The position numbers and the translations under genes were made by a program. The notes beneath the pieces were generated by a model, which made no database searches, was not told where the DNA came from, and worked only from the letters and a program-made list of their open reading frames with translations. 29,197 nt of DNA, taken from positions 1 through 29,197 of the forward strand of contig NZ_DAIUCK010000034.1 in NCBI RefSeq assembly GCF_036846205.1, written 5' to 3'. The DNA is from Rhabdothermincola sp036846205 (GTDB taxonomy: Bacteria > Actinomycetota > Acidimicrobiia > Acidimicrobiales > Acidimicrobilacustridaceae). Shown piece by piece: positions 15,599-23,111 of the stretch; position 1 is the stretch's first letter; the number at the start of each line of letters is the position of its first letter.

Positions 15599-16336
15599 GT
15601 GGGACGAACGGTCATCGTCATCCCGGCCCGGTACGAGTCCTCACGCTTCCCGGGCAAGCCGCTCGCCCTGCTGGACGGCACGAGCCTCATCCAGCGCACC
15701 TGGCAGCAGTGCGTCGCCGCTCTGGGACCGGACGACGTCTACGTGGCCACCGACGACGACCGCATCGAGTCGCACTGCCGGGGCTTCGGCGCGCAGGTGG
15801 TGCTCACGCCGACCACCTGCCCCACCGGCACCGACCGGGTCTACGCCGCCTCGGAGCAGATCGACGCCGAGGCCTTCGTGAACGTCCAGGGCGACGAGCC
15901 GCTCGTCGACCCGGCCGACATCCATACGGTCATCGCCGCGTCACAGGCTCATCCCGGCGAGGTCGTCAACGCGATGTGCCCCATCGAGGACGAGGCGACC
16001 TTCCGCGACCCCAACGTGCCCAAGGTGGTGAGCGCTCCGGACGGGCGGCTGCTGTACATGTCCCGGGCCGCCGTTCCCACCGGCAAGGACCTCGGGTTCC
16101 GCGGTGCGTGGCGGCAGGTGTGCGTGTACGCGTTCCCGACCTCGGCGCTCGAGCGCTACGCGAACCACGGCGGCAAGACACCCGTCGAGCAGATCGAGGA
16201 CATCGAGATCCTGCGCTTCCTCGAGCTCGGCATCCCGGTGCGGATGGTGGCGGTCTCCTCCGCCTCGCTCGCCGTGGACGTGCCCGGGGACATCGCGCGG
16301 GTCGAAGCCGAGCTGCGGCGGCGAGCCCGCCGATGA
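15599..16336 (+). CDS. kdsB: 3-deoxy-manno-octulosonate cytidylyltransferase-like (KdsB family)
   Basis: A 245-residue enzyme that would couple a 2-keto-3-deoxy acid sugar to CMP using CTP. It keeps KdsB hallmarks: IPARYESSRFPGKPL (8-22) for the nucleotide site, TGTDRVYAASEQI (76-88), and VNVQGDEPL (94-102) with Q97 and D99. Then PKVVSAPDGRLLYMSRAAVP, VCVYAF and TPVEQIEDIEILRFLELGIPV follow, and LAVDVPGDI replaces the usual GVDTPEDL. The GTG start at 15599 places the protein 3 bases after the aldolase stop. Kdo is typical of Gram-negative LPS, so a true Kdo role in an actinobacterium would be unusual; Kdn or another ulosonic acid is a more likely substrate. No KdsA, KdsC or NeuB is in the window. 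Confidence 0.92.
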   Translation: MGRTVIVIPARYESSRFPGKPLALLDGTSLIQRTWQQCVAALGPDDVYVATDDDRIESHCRGFGAQVVLTPTTCPTGTDRVYAASEQIDAEAFVNVQGDEPLVDPADIHTVIAASQAHPGEVVNAMCPIEDEATFRDPNVPKVVSAPDGRLLYMSRAAVPTGKDLGFRGAWRQVCVYAFPTSALERYANHGGKTPVEQIEDIEILRFLELGIPVRMVAVSSASLAVDVPGDIARVEAELRRRARR

Positions 16337-16343
16337 GCCGGCC

Positions 16344-17462
16344 ATGACCAGCCCGGCCGTCGTCGTCTACCACGTCCAGACGCCGTACCACACGTTGCAG
16401 GCCCTCGGCCTCGCCGCCACGGACGGCGCCACCTCGCAGCTCGTGGCCGTTCCCAGCCACCCCTCCCAGGCAATCCTGCTCGACGCGCTCGGCGACCTGC
16501 CGGGCTCGCCGTTCAGCGCGATACGCCGGCTCGACGCGGTCCGAGGGGGGCTGGAACGGCTCCCCCCGACCCTGGCTCGGCGCATCTCCGCGGCGGGCAA
16601 CGCCCGCCGGCTCCACCGCTCGGTGGCGAGCCTCGGCGAGGCAGTCGAGGTGCGGACCGCCAACGTGCAGACCGTCGAGGGCCATGCGCTGGCGGCTGCG
16701 GCGGTGGCGAGCGCGGGGCGGGTGGGCGTCATCGAGGACGGGTTGCTCACCTACGAGAAGCGCTACCTGGCTCCGGCGCCGCGGGACGGAGCCCGAGCGG
16801 CCCTGGCGCGCTGGTGGCGCCAGCTCGTGTTCGGCCGATGGGCCGGGACACCCGCGGGGGTCATCCCCTACCAGGAGCTCGACGCGCTGTGGGTGTCGTT
16901 CCCCGATGCGATCGACCCCGGCGCCTGGCCCGGGGTGCCCGTACGCCCGATCCCTGACCCCGCGGGCGCGCGCCCGTTGCTGGAGGCGTTGGCCTCCGCG
17001 GTGATCGGCCCCGACCAGCGAGACGCGTACCGCCGGCTCGACACCGTCCTGGTGCTACCGCACTCGGCGATGCTGGGCGGGACCGCCGCGATCGACGCCC
17101 TGGGGCGCCTGGTGCGCGGCCTCGTGGAGAGCGGCCTGGTTGTCGGCGTCAAGCGCCATCCCCGGGACGACCCAGCCACCCTCGACCGGGTGATGCCGGC
17201 GGCCGTGACCGAGATCGAACCGTGGTTGCCGGTCGAGCTGCTGTTCCTCCTGCCGAGCTCGTCGCTGCGCTGGATCGTCACCGACCGCACCACCGTGGTC
17301 CTCTCGGGGCCGCGCTACTGCCCCGCCGCCACGACGATCACCTTCTCGAACGACGTGCCCCCCGAGGCCCGCGACGCCTACGAGCGGCTCATGCGGGCCA
17401 CCGGCGGCGTGCTGGTCGACTCCCCCGACGGGGTGCTGTCCGCCATCACCAGCCGGAGCTGA
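16344..17462 (+). CDS. GT52/polysialyltransferase-like glycosyltransferase
   Basis: A 372-residue protein with the three short signatures of bacterial sialyltransferase-type GT-B enzymes. The acidic motif is GVIEDGLLTYEKRY (128-141; E131, D132, G133), the HP motif is VKRHPRD (269-275; H272, P273), and a Ser cluster LLPSSSLRWI is at 302-311. The N-terminus VVVYHVQTPYHTLQALGLA (6-24) matches the GT52 / alpha-2,8-polysialyltransferase entry. In the family the Asp/Glu acts as base and the His binds the CMP phosphate. Overall similarity is remote, so automatic annotation may leave it hypothetical. Its position directly after the CMP-sugar synthetase strongly supports use of a CMP-ulosonate donor. 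It starts 7 bases after that stop, with no clear ribosome site. Confidence 0.75.
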   Translation: MTSPAVVVYHVQTPYHTLQALGLAATDGATSQLVAVPSHPSQAILLDALGDLPGSPFSAIRRLDAVRGGLERLPPTLARRISAAGNARRLHRSVASLGEAVEVRTANVQTVEGHALAAAAVASAGRVGVIEDGLLTYEKRYLAPAPRDGARAALARWWRQLVFGRWAGTPAGVIPYQELDALWVSFPDAIDPGAWPGVPVRPIPDPAGARPLLEALASAVIGPDQRDAYRRLDTVLVLPHSAMLGGTAAIDALGRLVRGLVESGLVVGVKRHPRDDPATLDRVMPAAVTEIEPWLPVELLFLLPSSSLRWIVTDRTTVVLSGPRYCPAATTITFSNDVPPEARDAYERLMRATGGVLVDSPDGVLSAITSRS

Positions 17463-17463
17463 C

Positions 17464-17480
17464 CCGGCGCGTCACGCCGG
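17464..17480. terminator. Small hairpin at a convergent gene junction
   Basis: CCGGCG-CGTCA-CGCCGG forms a perfect 6-bp stem with a 5-base loop, directly after the GT52-like stop and overlapping the last codons of the convergent sulfotransferase. There is no T-tract on either strand, so a bidirectional terminator role is only plausible. Confidence 0.3.
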
Positions 17481-18344
17481 CTGCCGGGGCCATGGCGACT
17501 CGGACCAGCCCAGCATGGCCATGAGCGCCTCGGTGTCCCGCTCGAGCAGCTCGCGCACGGCCGGAGGGATGGGCTGCTCGGCGGCCGCCAGCCTTGCCCT
17601 GGCCTCCGGGCCCTGCCGGACGAGCACCCGCTGGCCCAACCGTCGCAGGGGTGCCGGTACCCGGTCCGCGTGGCGCAGCAGGCCACGCCGGCGGATGGAC
17701 CGTGCCAACGGGGTGAACTGGCGTTCCTGGTCGGTCACGTTGTGCGCGCCCGCCGGCCGCGGGATCGCCTCGAGCCCCAGGTGCTCGAGCACGGCCTCCC
17801 AGGCCCGGCCCTCGCCGGAGACCAGCTCCTCGAACACCACCACGAGCAGCTGCGAGCCGAACCGGTCGTGATAGGGCCGCAGGACCTGCGCGTACCGGGA
17901 ACGGCCGACGTAGGGGTTGCCCGGCTCGCTCACCACCTCCGCCAGGGGCTGCTGCTCCCGGCCGCGCTGCGCCCAGTACCGGTAGTGCGACCGCAGCCGC
18001 TCGACGGGATCGCGCAGCACGCACACCAGCCGGGCCTCCGGCGCGGCCACCGCGATGCGATCGCATGCCCGCTGGGCGTACTCGGGGTAGGTGTAGCGCA
18101 CGGACGCCTCCCCGGTCACCACCGAACCACCCGCGCGGTTCCACAGACCCTGATAGGCCGCCCAGGCACCGGCGAGGGGACGATCGGCGACGAAGTTCGC
18201 GTCGTCGACGAAGAAGTTCGGCTCCTTGAGCGGCGTCTCCGCCACCGCGGGGTGGGCCTCGAGCCACCGGAACAGCGAGGTGGTGCCCGCCTTCATGACC
18301 CCGATGACGAGGAAGTGCGGTGGCGGTGCCGGGTCGAGGTCCAT
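17472..18344 (-). CDS. Sulfotransferase, heparan N/3-O-sulfotransferase type (Sulfotransfer_1)
   Basis: A 290-residue PAPS-dependent sulfotransferase. The PAPS loop is FLVIGVMKAGTTSLFRWL (11-28), with catalytic-loop K18. KEPNFF (40-45) is the conserved box of the heparan sulfotransferase group. CVLRDPVERLRSHYRYW (108-124) is the 3'-phosphate site with R111 and S119. No signal peptide is present, so it would work in the cytoplasm on a lipid-linked or nucleotide-bound intermediate. The ATG at 18344 was preferred over a TTG at 18386, because the TTG would leave no room for a promoter towards the divergent glycosyltransferase. It stands alone on the minus strand between two plus-strand units. Confidence 0.91.
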   Translation of the reverse strand: MDLDPAPPPHFLVIGVMKAGTTSLFRWLEAHPAVAETPLKEPNFFVDDANFVADRPLAGAWAAYQGLWNRAGGSVVTGEASVRYTYPEYAQRACDRIAVAAPEARLVCVLRDPVERLRSHYRYWAQRGREQQPLAEVVSEPGNPYVGRSRYAQVLRPYHDRFGSQLLVVVFEELVSGEGRAWEAVLEHLGLEAIPRPAGAHNVTDQERQFTPLARSIRRRGLLRHADRVPAPLRRLGQRVLVRQGPEARARLAAAEQPIPPAVRELLERDTEALMAMLGWSESPWPRQPA

Positions 18345-18388
18345 GAGAATGTGCGGGTCGTCCGAGCCGTCCCCGAGAGCAGCCAACC

Positions 18389-19537
18389 GTGAGCGAGCCC
18401 GAAGCGGGTGCGATCCTATCCTCAGCCTCCGGCCCCACCGGCGTGCTCTACGTGACCGCGACGGGTGGGTACGGCGGACCCGTCGCCAGCCTGGTCACGG
18501 TCCTCAGCCGACTCGGCGGGGTGCACCGGGTGGTGTGCGCGCCCCGGGCCCCGAGAGCCGAGTACTGGGACCGGCTCGCCTCGGTGAGCGATGAGCTGGT
18601 CCCGATCACCCGACCCCGAGGGACGGGCATCGCCACCGCGCAACGCCAGGTCCTGGCGACCGCCCGCCGCCACCGGAGCTCCATCGAGGTCATCCATGCC
18701 AACTCGCTGACCGAGCTGGTGGTGTCGTTGCCGGCGGCCGTCGCCCTCGATCTGCCGATCGTGGTGTGGGTGCACAACTGGGAGGTCCCCGCGGTCACCC
18801 GCCTGGCCCGGCCCCTCGTCCGCTCGCGACGGGACCGGATCCGCTTCGCGGGGGTCTCCACCTTCACCCGGGACCTGGTCGTCGAGGCGGGCCTCACCAC
18901 CGCGGAGCGCTTCGAGATCATCCCGAACCCGATCGATCCCGCCGTGGTCGGCGATCGGGTCCCGGGCGAGCACGACCGGGTGCGCATCGGCTTCCTGGGT
19001 CGTAGCGAGCGGCGCAAGGGGTTCGACCTGCTCCCGGCCTGCATCGAGCTGCTGCGCGACGCCCCGGTGCGCTGGGAGGTGTTCTCGACCCCCTTCGTCG
19101 ACGAGCGCGCGGCCTGGCGCCGGGTGCTGGCCACCCCGTCGGAGCTGGTATCGGTGAGTCCACTCGTCGCCGACGTCTCCCAGGCGTACGCCCGTTGCGA
19201 CCTCGTGTTCGTGCCGTCCCGGATGGAGTCGTTCTGCCGGGTGGCGGCCGAGGCGCTCCTCAACGGCCTCCCGGTGGTCGCGAGCGATCTTCCCCCGCTG
19301 CGGGAGGTGCTGGCCGAGGGCACCGCCGGCGTGCTCTTCCCGGCCGGCGACGCCGACGCCGCGGCCGGCGCGCTGCGCGCCCTGGTCGCCGACCCCCGGC
19401 GGCGGGACGCCCTCGGGCGGGCCGGGCGCGAGCGGGCCGAGGCCTTCCTGCCGGGCGCGGTCAGCGCGTCGCTGGCGCGGCTCTATCTCGATGCGACCGA
19501 CCGAGCCACCTCGCCGGTCACCCAGCCGGGGCGGTGA
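18389..19537 (+). CDS. Glycosyltransferase family 4
   Basis: A 382-residue GT-B glycosyltransferase. The first structured strand is VLYVTATGGYGGPVASLVTVL (19-39). VIHANSLTELVVSLPAA and IVVWVHNWE follow. The C-terminal domain has VRIGFLGRSERRKGFDLLPACIELL and the donor block PSRMESFCRVAAEALLNGLPVVASDLPPLREVL. The start is uncertain. The GTG at 18389 leaves 44 bases to the opposing sulfotransferase ATG. A GTG at 18443 lies just before the first beta-strand and would sit 20 bases after the TATCCT element at 18417-18422, and may be the true start. It ends 1 base before the stop of the convergent sulfotransferase. Its sugar is unknown. Confidence 0.9.
   Translation: MSEPEAGAILSSASGPTGVLYVTATGGYGGPVASLVTVLSRLGGVHRVVCAPRAPRAEYWDRLASVSDELVPITRPRGTGIATAQRQVLATARRHRSSIEVIHANSLTELVVSLPAAVALDLPIVVWVHNWEVPAVTRLARPLVRSRRDRIRFAGVSTFTRDLVVEAGLTTAERFEIIPNPIDPAVVGDRVPGEHDRVRIGFLGRSERRKGFDLLPACIELLRDAPVRWEVFSTPFVDERAAWRRVLATPSELVSVSPLVADVSQAYARCDLVFVPSRMESFCRVAAEALLNGLPVVASDLPPLREVLAEGTAGVLFPAGDADAAAGALRALVADPRRRDALGRAGRERAEAFLPGAVSASLARLYLDATDRATSPVTQPGR
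18413..18422. promoter_or_regulatory. Overlapping divergent -10-like elements
   Basis: ATCCTATCCT contains TATCCT on the plus strand (18417-18422) and TAGGAT on the minus strand (18418-18413). It lies between the sulfotransferase ATG at 18344 and the first beta-strand of the glycosyltransferase. If used for the plus strand, translation would have to start at the GTG at 18443. Confidence 0.4.
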
Positions 19538-19538
19538 A

Positions 19539-20414
19539 TCACTCGCCCGTCCACGAGCGGGGCACGCCTCCGAGGTGGGCCGCCAGCGCCGCCATGTCAG
19601 GCTCGATCCGTGCCCGAGCCCACGCGAGCACCTCGGGATCCCAGGTCGGTGGGGGGATGGGTCGAGCCGTCCGATCGCGAACCCAGGCCTTCACCGCTCG
19701 TGCGGCCCGAGAGCGGCGCGACACGCGATTCAACCGCTCCAGCGCTGCGCTGTGCCGCAGCAGTCGCAATGCTCCGGCCTCACGCCGCTTGTCCGCGGAA
19801 CGGTTGCGCACCACCCCACCCACCGGGGCCGGCATCGGGTCGACGCCGAGGTGCGCGCAGCACGCCGCCACCACCCCGTCGGGATCGCTCCGCAGATCGT
19901 CGAAGAAGACGACCAGGATCTGCTCGTCCGGGAACACGGCCCGGTACTCACCGAGCTGCTTCCAGTACAGGCTGGCGTCCACCAGTTCGGGCACCTCGCG
20001 CACCGCGACGTTGAAGTCGTCGGGGATGTCGGTGCGCCGCTCGCTGCGGTACTGCACCCACGCGGACTCGATGCGGCGCAGCGGCTCACGGACGCTGTAG
20101 ATGATCCGGGCCTGAGGGTTGGCCTTCGCGATCCGCTCGGCCACCCCGGGGTACACGGCGGACTGCGAATAGATGGTGCTCCCCTCGAGGCGCACAACGG
20201 GTGGCGACCAACCGGGGAAGCACCGCTCGTAGGCTCGCTCGAGCACGTCGAGCGGCTTGTCCCTGCGCAGCACCCCGGGCTCTTTCGGCGAGCTCACCTG
20301 GATCGAGGGATGGCGGCCGAGCAGCTCGCACAACGTGGTGGTGCCGGCTCGGTGCGCGCCCACCAGGAAGGCCTCGGGCACCGGGGGAAGCCCCGACGAC
20401 ACGCCGTCGGTCAT
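19539..20414 (-). CDS. Sulfotransferase (Sulfotransfer_1/3 type)
   Basis: A 291-residue PAPS-dependent sulfotransferase. AFLVGAHRAGTTTLCELL (15-32) is the PAPS loop, with Arg22 in the position of the usual Lys. PKEPGVLRRDKP (43-54) matches the KEPxFF box in part. IIYSVREPLRRIESAWVQY (104-122) is the 3'-phosphate site (R109, S117). The ATG at 20414 overlaps the stop of the DUF4012 gene as ATGA, so it is coupled to that gene and transcribed with it. The open frame further upstream is the DUF4012 gene in another frame. Its coupling to a large envelope protein, and not to a glycosyltransferase, sets it apart from the other sulfotransferases of the locus. Confidence 0.9.
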   Translation of the reverse strand: MTDGVSSGLPPVPEAFLVGAHRAGTTTLCELLGRHPSIQVSSPKEPGVLRRDKPLDVLERAYERCFPGWSPPVVRLEGSTIYSQSAVYPGVAERIAKANPQARIIYSVREPLRRIESAWVQYRSERRTDIPDDFNVAVREVPELVDASLYWKQLGEYRAVFPDEQILVVFFDDLRSDPDGVVAACCAHLGVDPMPAPVGGVVRNRSADKRREAGALRLLRHSAALERLNRVSRRSRAARAVKAWVRDRTARPIPPPTWDPEVLAWARARIEPDMAALAAHLGGVPRSWTGE

Positions 20415-22831
20415 GGCAGGCGGGACAGGTCGGCTTCGAGCACCGTGGTCTGGCGGGGCTCGATCCGGATGGCCGCGGATCGCCCCCCACTCGTGATGCC
20501 GAACCCTCGGGTCGACTCGACCAGCCACCCCTTCGTCGGCTGCACGGTGGCGATGACGTCGTCGGGGTTCACGAGTGGCTGCGGGCCGACCACCAGCCGG
20601 TACTCGGCTCCCGTGTCGAGCGACCCTTCCAGGTCGAGCTCGATCTGCACCGAGCCGCCGGGCGGGATCTCGAGGAACCTCGAGTAGACGGCCCAGCCGA
20701 GCTCGCGTTGAAACTCCAGGCCGATCCGTTCCCCGTCCAGGCGGGCTTCCCTGAGGTGATGCGGGGTGTAGAAGGAGAAGTAGAGCACGTTGGTGCCGAG
20801 CGGGTACCCCTGGTCGTTGTTGCCGATGATCGCATCCGGGAGCCCGGACGAGGGTGCGCCGTTGCGCAGGGTGACCGTGGCGGTGGCGTTGAGGGCACCG
20901 GTGTGGGGGTCGTAGGTCGCCCGGTAGTCGACGGTGCGCTCGAGGAACGAGTCGATCTTGTTGTTGCCCTTGTTCTGGGTCACGACCATCAACCCGTCGC
21001 CGCCCTCCGGCCGCGGCGCCCGGCCGGCGACCCCCAGGTGCTCGAAGAACCGTTCCTCGGCGGGATCGAAGGCGAAGACCATGAGCCGGCGCTCGGCCAC
21101 CGCGGGACCGAGGGCGGCACCCAGCTTCCGTGGGCCGGGCAGCGTACCGTTCACGAGCTGGTCGAAGGTCTCCCTGCCGACCTGCTCCAGGAAGTCACGC
21201 CGCTCGCCGGAAGCACCGAACTGGATGTACTGGTCACGGACCAGGAACTGCGCGACGTTGTCGGCGGTCAGGCGCTGGGGGGCCCCCTCGACCCGGATGG
21301 GCCCGGTGAGCTTCAACAATGCCGCCAGGCCGTAGGGATCGGCGACGATCACGCCGTCGACCGGGCGCCCACCGGCCTGGGGATACAGCTCGGCCACGAC
21401 CGAGGCGACGGTCGGCATGTCCGGTGCGAAGGACGTGTCCTGGAGGTATTCCCAGGGCCGGAAGCGGCCGTAGCGGGCCAGGTACTCCGGCGGGCCGGTC
21501 AACCGGCGCTGCTCCCGGCCGGGCGCGGTGAGCAGCTCGTTGATCGGTCCCGACTCGGTCAGGTCGAGGTCGCCGTCGGTCGCCCGCAGCTCGGCCCAGC
21601 TCCCGATGAAGCCCCCGAGCCCGCGGGCCTCGGCCGGCTGGGTGAACAGTACGAGGTAGTGGCGGGTGCCCTCCCCGCCCAGCAGGCCCGGGGCCACCGC
21701 GGCGGCCTCGGCCGCCAGCTCCACGTCACCGAGCGTGCCGTCCACGTCCGCGGCCAGTCCGTCCACCCGATCGCGGATGGGGCCGACCAGCCAGGGCGAG
21801 GCAGCCCGATCGAGCCGGTCGGAGGCGACCTTCATCACCGAGGCCGCGTGCTCCAGTGGCTCCCGGGTCGCGGCCAACCGGGCGAGATCGATGCGGCCCG
21901 AGGTGTAACGGATCTTCTCCACGTCGGCCGACACCGCGACGTCGCCCGCCGCGCCGGCCACCTCCGCGGCCTGGCCGGTGGCCACCTCGAGCGCCTCCGC
22001 GTGCTGCGCGAGCACCGGCACGACCCGCGCCGGTCGAGCCCACCAGGCTCCGAGCGTGCGATGCGACGAGGCCAGCGAGCGGGTGGCCGACTCGAAGAGC
22101 GCAGCCGCCGCCTCCTGATCGCCGTCGCTGGCCGCGTCCAGACCCTGCCTGGCCTGCTGCACGCCGTGATGGACCCCCGACCACGCCAGGGCCACCGAAG
22201 CACCGAACACCGCCAGCCCCACCCCGCAGACGGCCGCGCCGGCGAGGGCGCACCGATGGACCAGGTGCCGGCGGCTGCGAGGGAGCAGCAGGTAGCCCGA
22301 CACCAGCACCGGTGCGACGGCGACCGCGGCGTACAGCGAGGACGAGCCGTGGAAGCCGAGGTCAGGCAGCCGGAGCAGCACCTGCACGGCCAGCGCCCCG
22401 ACCACCGCGCCGATCGCCCGCCGGCGCGACATCAGCGCACCGGCCACCGACGCGGCCAGGGCGATCGCCGCCACGGCCGTGGTCGCCGCGGTGCCGGCCG
22501 CGATCGCGGCCAGGCCGGCCAGCACGAACCAGGTCCAGCGGCGGGCCCGAGCCGCGGCCAGGGTGACCACGGCGGCGAAGCCCGCGGTGAGGAGCACGTC
22601 GACCGGGCGGACGCCCGTCGGGGCAGCCTCGCTGAAGCCACCGCCGATCGCTGCCACAGCCGCGCAACCAATGATGGCCCGCCGTTCCAGCGGCGTCGTC
22701 GGCTTCGACCGTGCTCGGGCTGAGCGGCCGGGTAGGGCGCCCCGGGAACGTCTGGTTGTGGTGACCGTCGATGCCAAAGCGGTGTCCCCGGCTCCACGCC
22801 GCGATCCGGCGCCCGTACCGAACGGCCCCAC
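20411..22831 (-). CDS. DUF4012 domain membrane protein
   Basis: About 806 residues from the GTG at 22831. Residues are counted from there. The N-terminus holds a basic stretch and about six hydrophobic segments (about 51-68, 78-94, 100-133, 139-153, 167-183, 193-216). The rest, over 580 residues, is soluble and probably outside the membrane. Landmarks are HYLVLFTQPAEARGLGGFIGSWAEL, DGVIVADPYGLAALLKLTGPI and VTLRNGAPSSGLPD; the first two are typical of DUF4012, a family of unknown function common in actinobacterial exopolysaccharide loci. The start is uncertain: TTG at 22777 and GTG at 23005 are alternatives, and the long N-terminal region before 22770 has no domain sense. It is divergent from the Wzz/BY-kinase gene and translationally coupled to a sulfotransferase. 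Confidence 0.85.
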   Translation of the reverse strand: MGPFGTGAGSRRGAGDTALASTVTTTRRSRGALPGRSARARSKPTTPLERRAIIGCAAVAAIGGGFSEAAPTGVRPVDVLLTAGFAAVVTLAAARARRWTWFVLAGLAAIAAGTAATTAVAAIALAASVAGALMSRRRAIGAVVGALAVQVLLRLPDLGFHGSSSLYAAVAVAPVLVSGYLLLPRSRRHLVHRCALAGAAVCGVGLAVFGASVALAWSGVHHGVQQARQGLDAASDGDQEAAAALFESATRSLASSHRTLGAWWARPARVVPVLAQHAEALEVATGQAAEVAGAAGDVAVSADVEKIRYTSGRIDLARLAATREPLEHAASVMKVASDRLDRAASPWLVGPIRDRVDGLAADVDGTLGDVELAAEAAAVAPGLLGGEGTRHYLVLFTQPAEARGLGGFIGSWAELRATDGDLDLTESGPINELLTAPGREQRRLTGPPEYLARYGRFRPWEYLQDTSFAPDMPTVASVVAELYPQAGGRPVDGVIVADPYGLAALLKLTGPIRVEGAPQRLTADNVAQFLVRDQYIQFGASGERRDFLEQVGRETFDQLVNGTLPGPRKLGAALGPAVAERRLMVFAFDPAEERFFEHLGVAGRAPRPEGGDGLMVVTQNKGNNKIDSFLERTVDYRATYDPHTGALNATATVTLRNGAPSSGLPDAIIGNNDQGYPLGTNVLYFSFYTPHHLREARLDGERIGLEFQRELGWAVYSRFLEIPPGGSVQIELDLEGSLDTGAEYRLVVGPQPLVNPDDVIATVQPTKGWLVESTRGFGITSGGRSAAIRIEPRQTTVLEADLSRLP

Positions 22832-22953
22832 CCCGAGGGCCAGCTCTGTTCGTGAGCGTAGCCCCGCGCCACGCGGCCGGGGCAGCAGCCGCGCAAGGGG
22901 CTGGCCGGTCGCCACGGGGCGTGCCCGCCCCCCTCGCCGCGGTGGCCACCGGG

Positions 22954-22963
22954 TATGATCATG
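22954..22963. promoter_or_regulatory. Divergent -10-like elements between the DUF4012 and Wzz/BY-kinase genes
   Basis: TATGATCATG holds a near-consensus plus-strand TATGAT (22954-22959) and a weaker minus-strand CATGAT (22963-22958). No -35 hexamer is obvious. Use of the plus-strand element would give the Wzz/BY-kinase mRNA a leader of about 145 bases. Confidence 0.45.
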
Positions 22964-22971
22964 GCGACCCA

Positions 22972-23061
22972 AACCGGCGGGGGCCGGTTCCAGTAGCTCG
23001 CACACGGTCGGGGTTCGACGGGGCCTGGCGGCTGAATCCGATCTGCCGGTACCAACCCCGA
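22972..23061 (+). promoter_or_regulatory. Structured 5' leader of the Wzz/BY-kinase mRNA
   Basis: The stretch between the -10 and the ATG at 23112 holds no gene. It contains a perfect 7-bp hairpin AACCGGC-GGGG-GCCGGTT (22972-22989). An 8-bp long-range pairing TCGGGGTT (23008-23015) with AACCCCGA (23054-23061) encloses a further CGGC/GCCG stem. The layout is suggestive of a regulatory leader, but I recognise no riboswitch class with confidence. Confidence 0.3.
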
Positions 23062-23111
23062 GCCGGGTGGGCGAGCGCCAGCCAGCGACCGAAGCGAGAC
23101 CCCGACCGCCG

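Noticed and set aside
15599..16336. Gram-negative origin of the window on the basis of KdsB
   Set aside because: No LPS core or lipid A gene is present, base composition and start-codon use are uniform with the neighbours, and KdsB-like enzymes also serve other ulosonic acids.
20201..22723. An 840-codon plus-strand open frame opposite the DUF4012 gene
   Set aside because: The composition is that of an antisense shadow (many His, Gly, Arg, Val-Glu runs), and the minus strand has recognisable DUF4012 blocks and membrane segments.
22966..23111. c-di-AMP (ydaO/yuaA) riboswitch
   Set aside because: Only two short stretches resemble the consensus; the conserved CGAACCCG and CAGCTAACC blocks are missing. 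Kept only as a structured leader.
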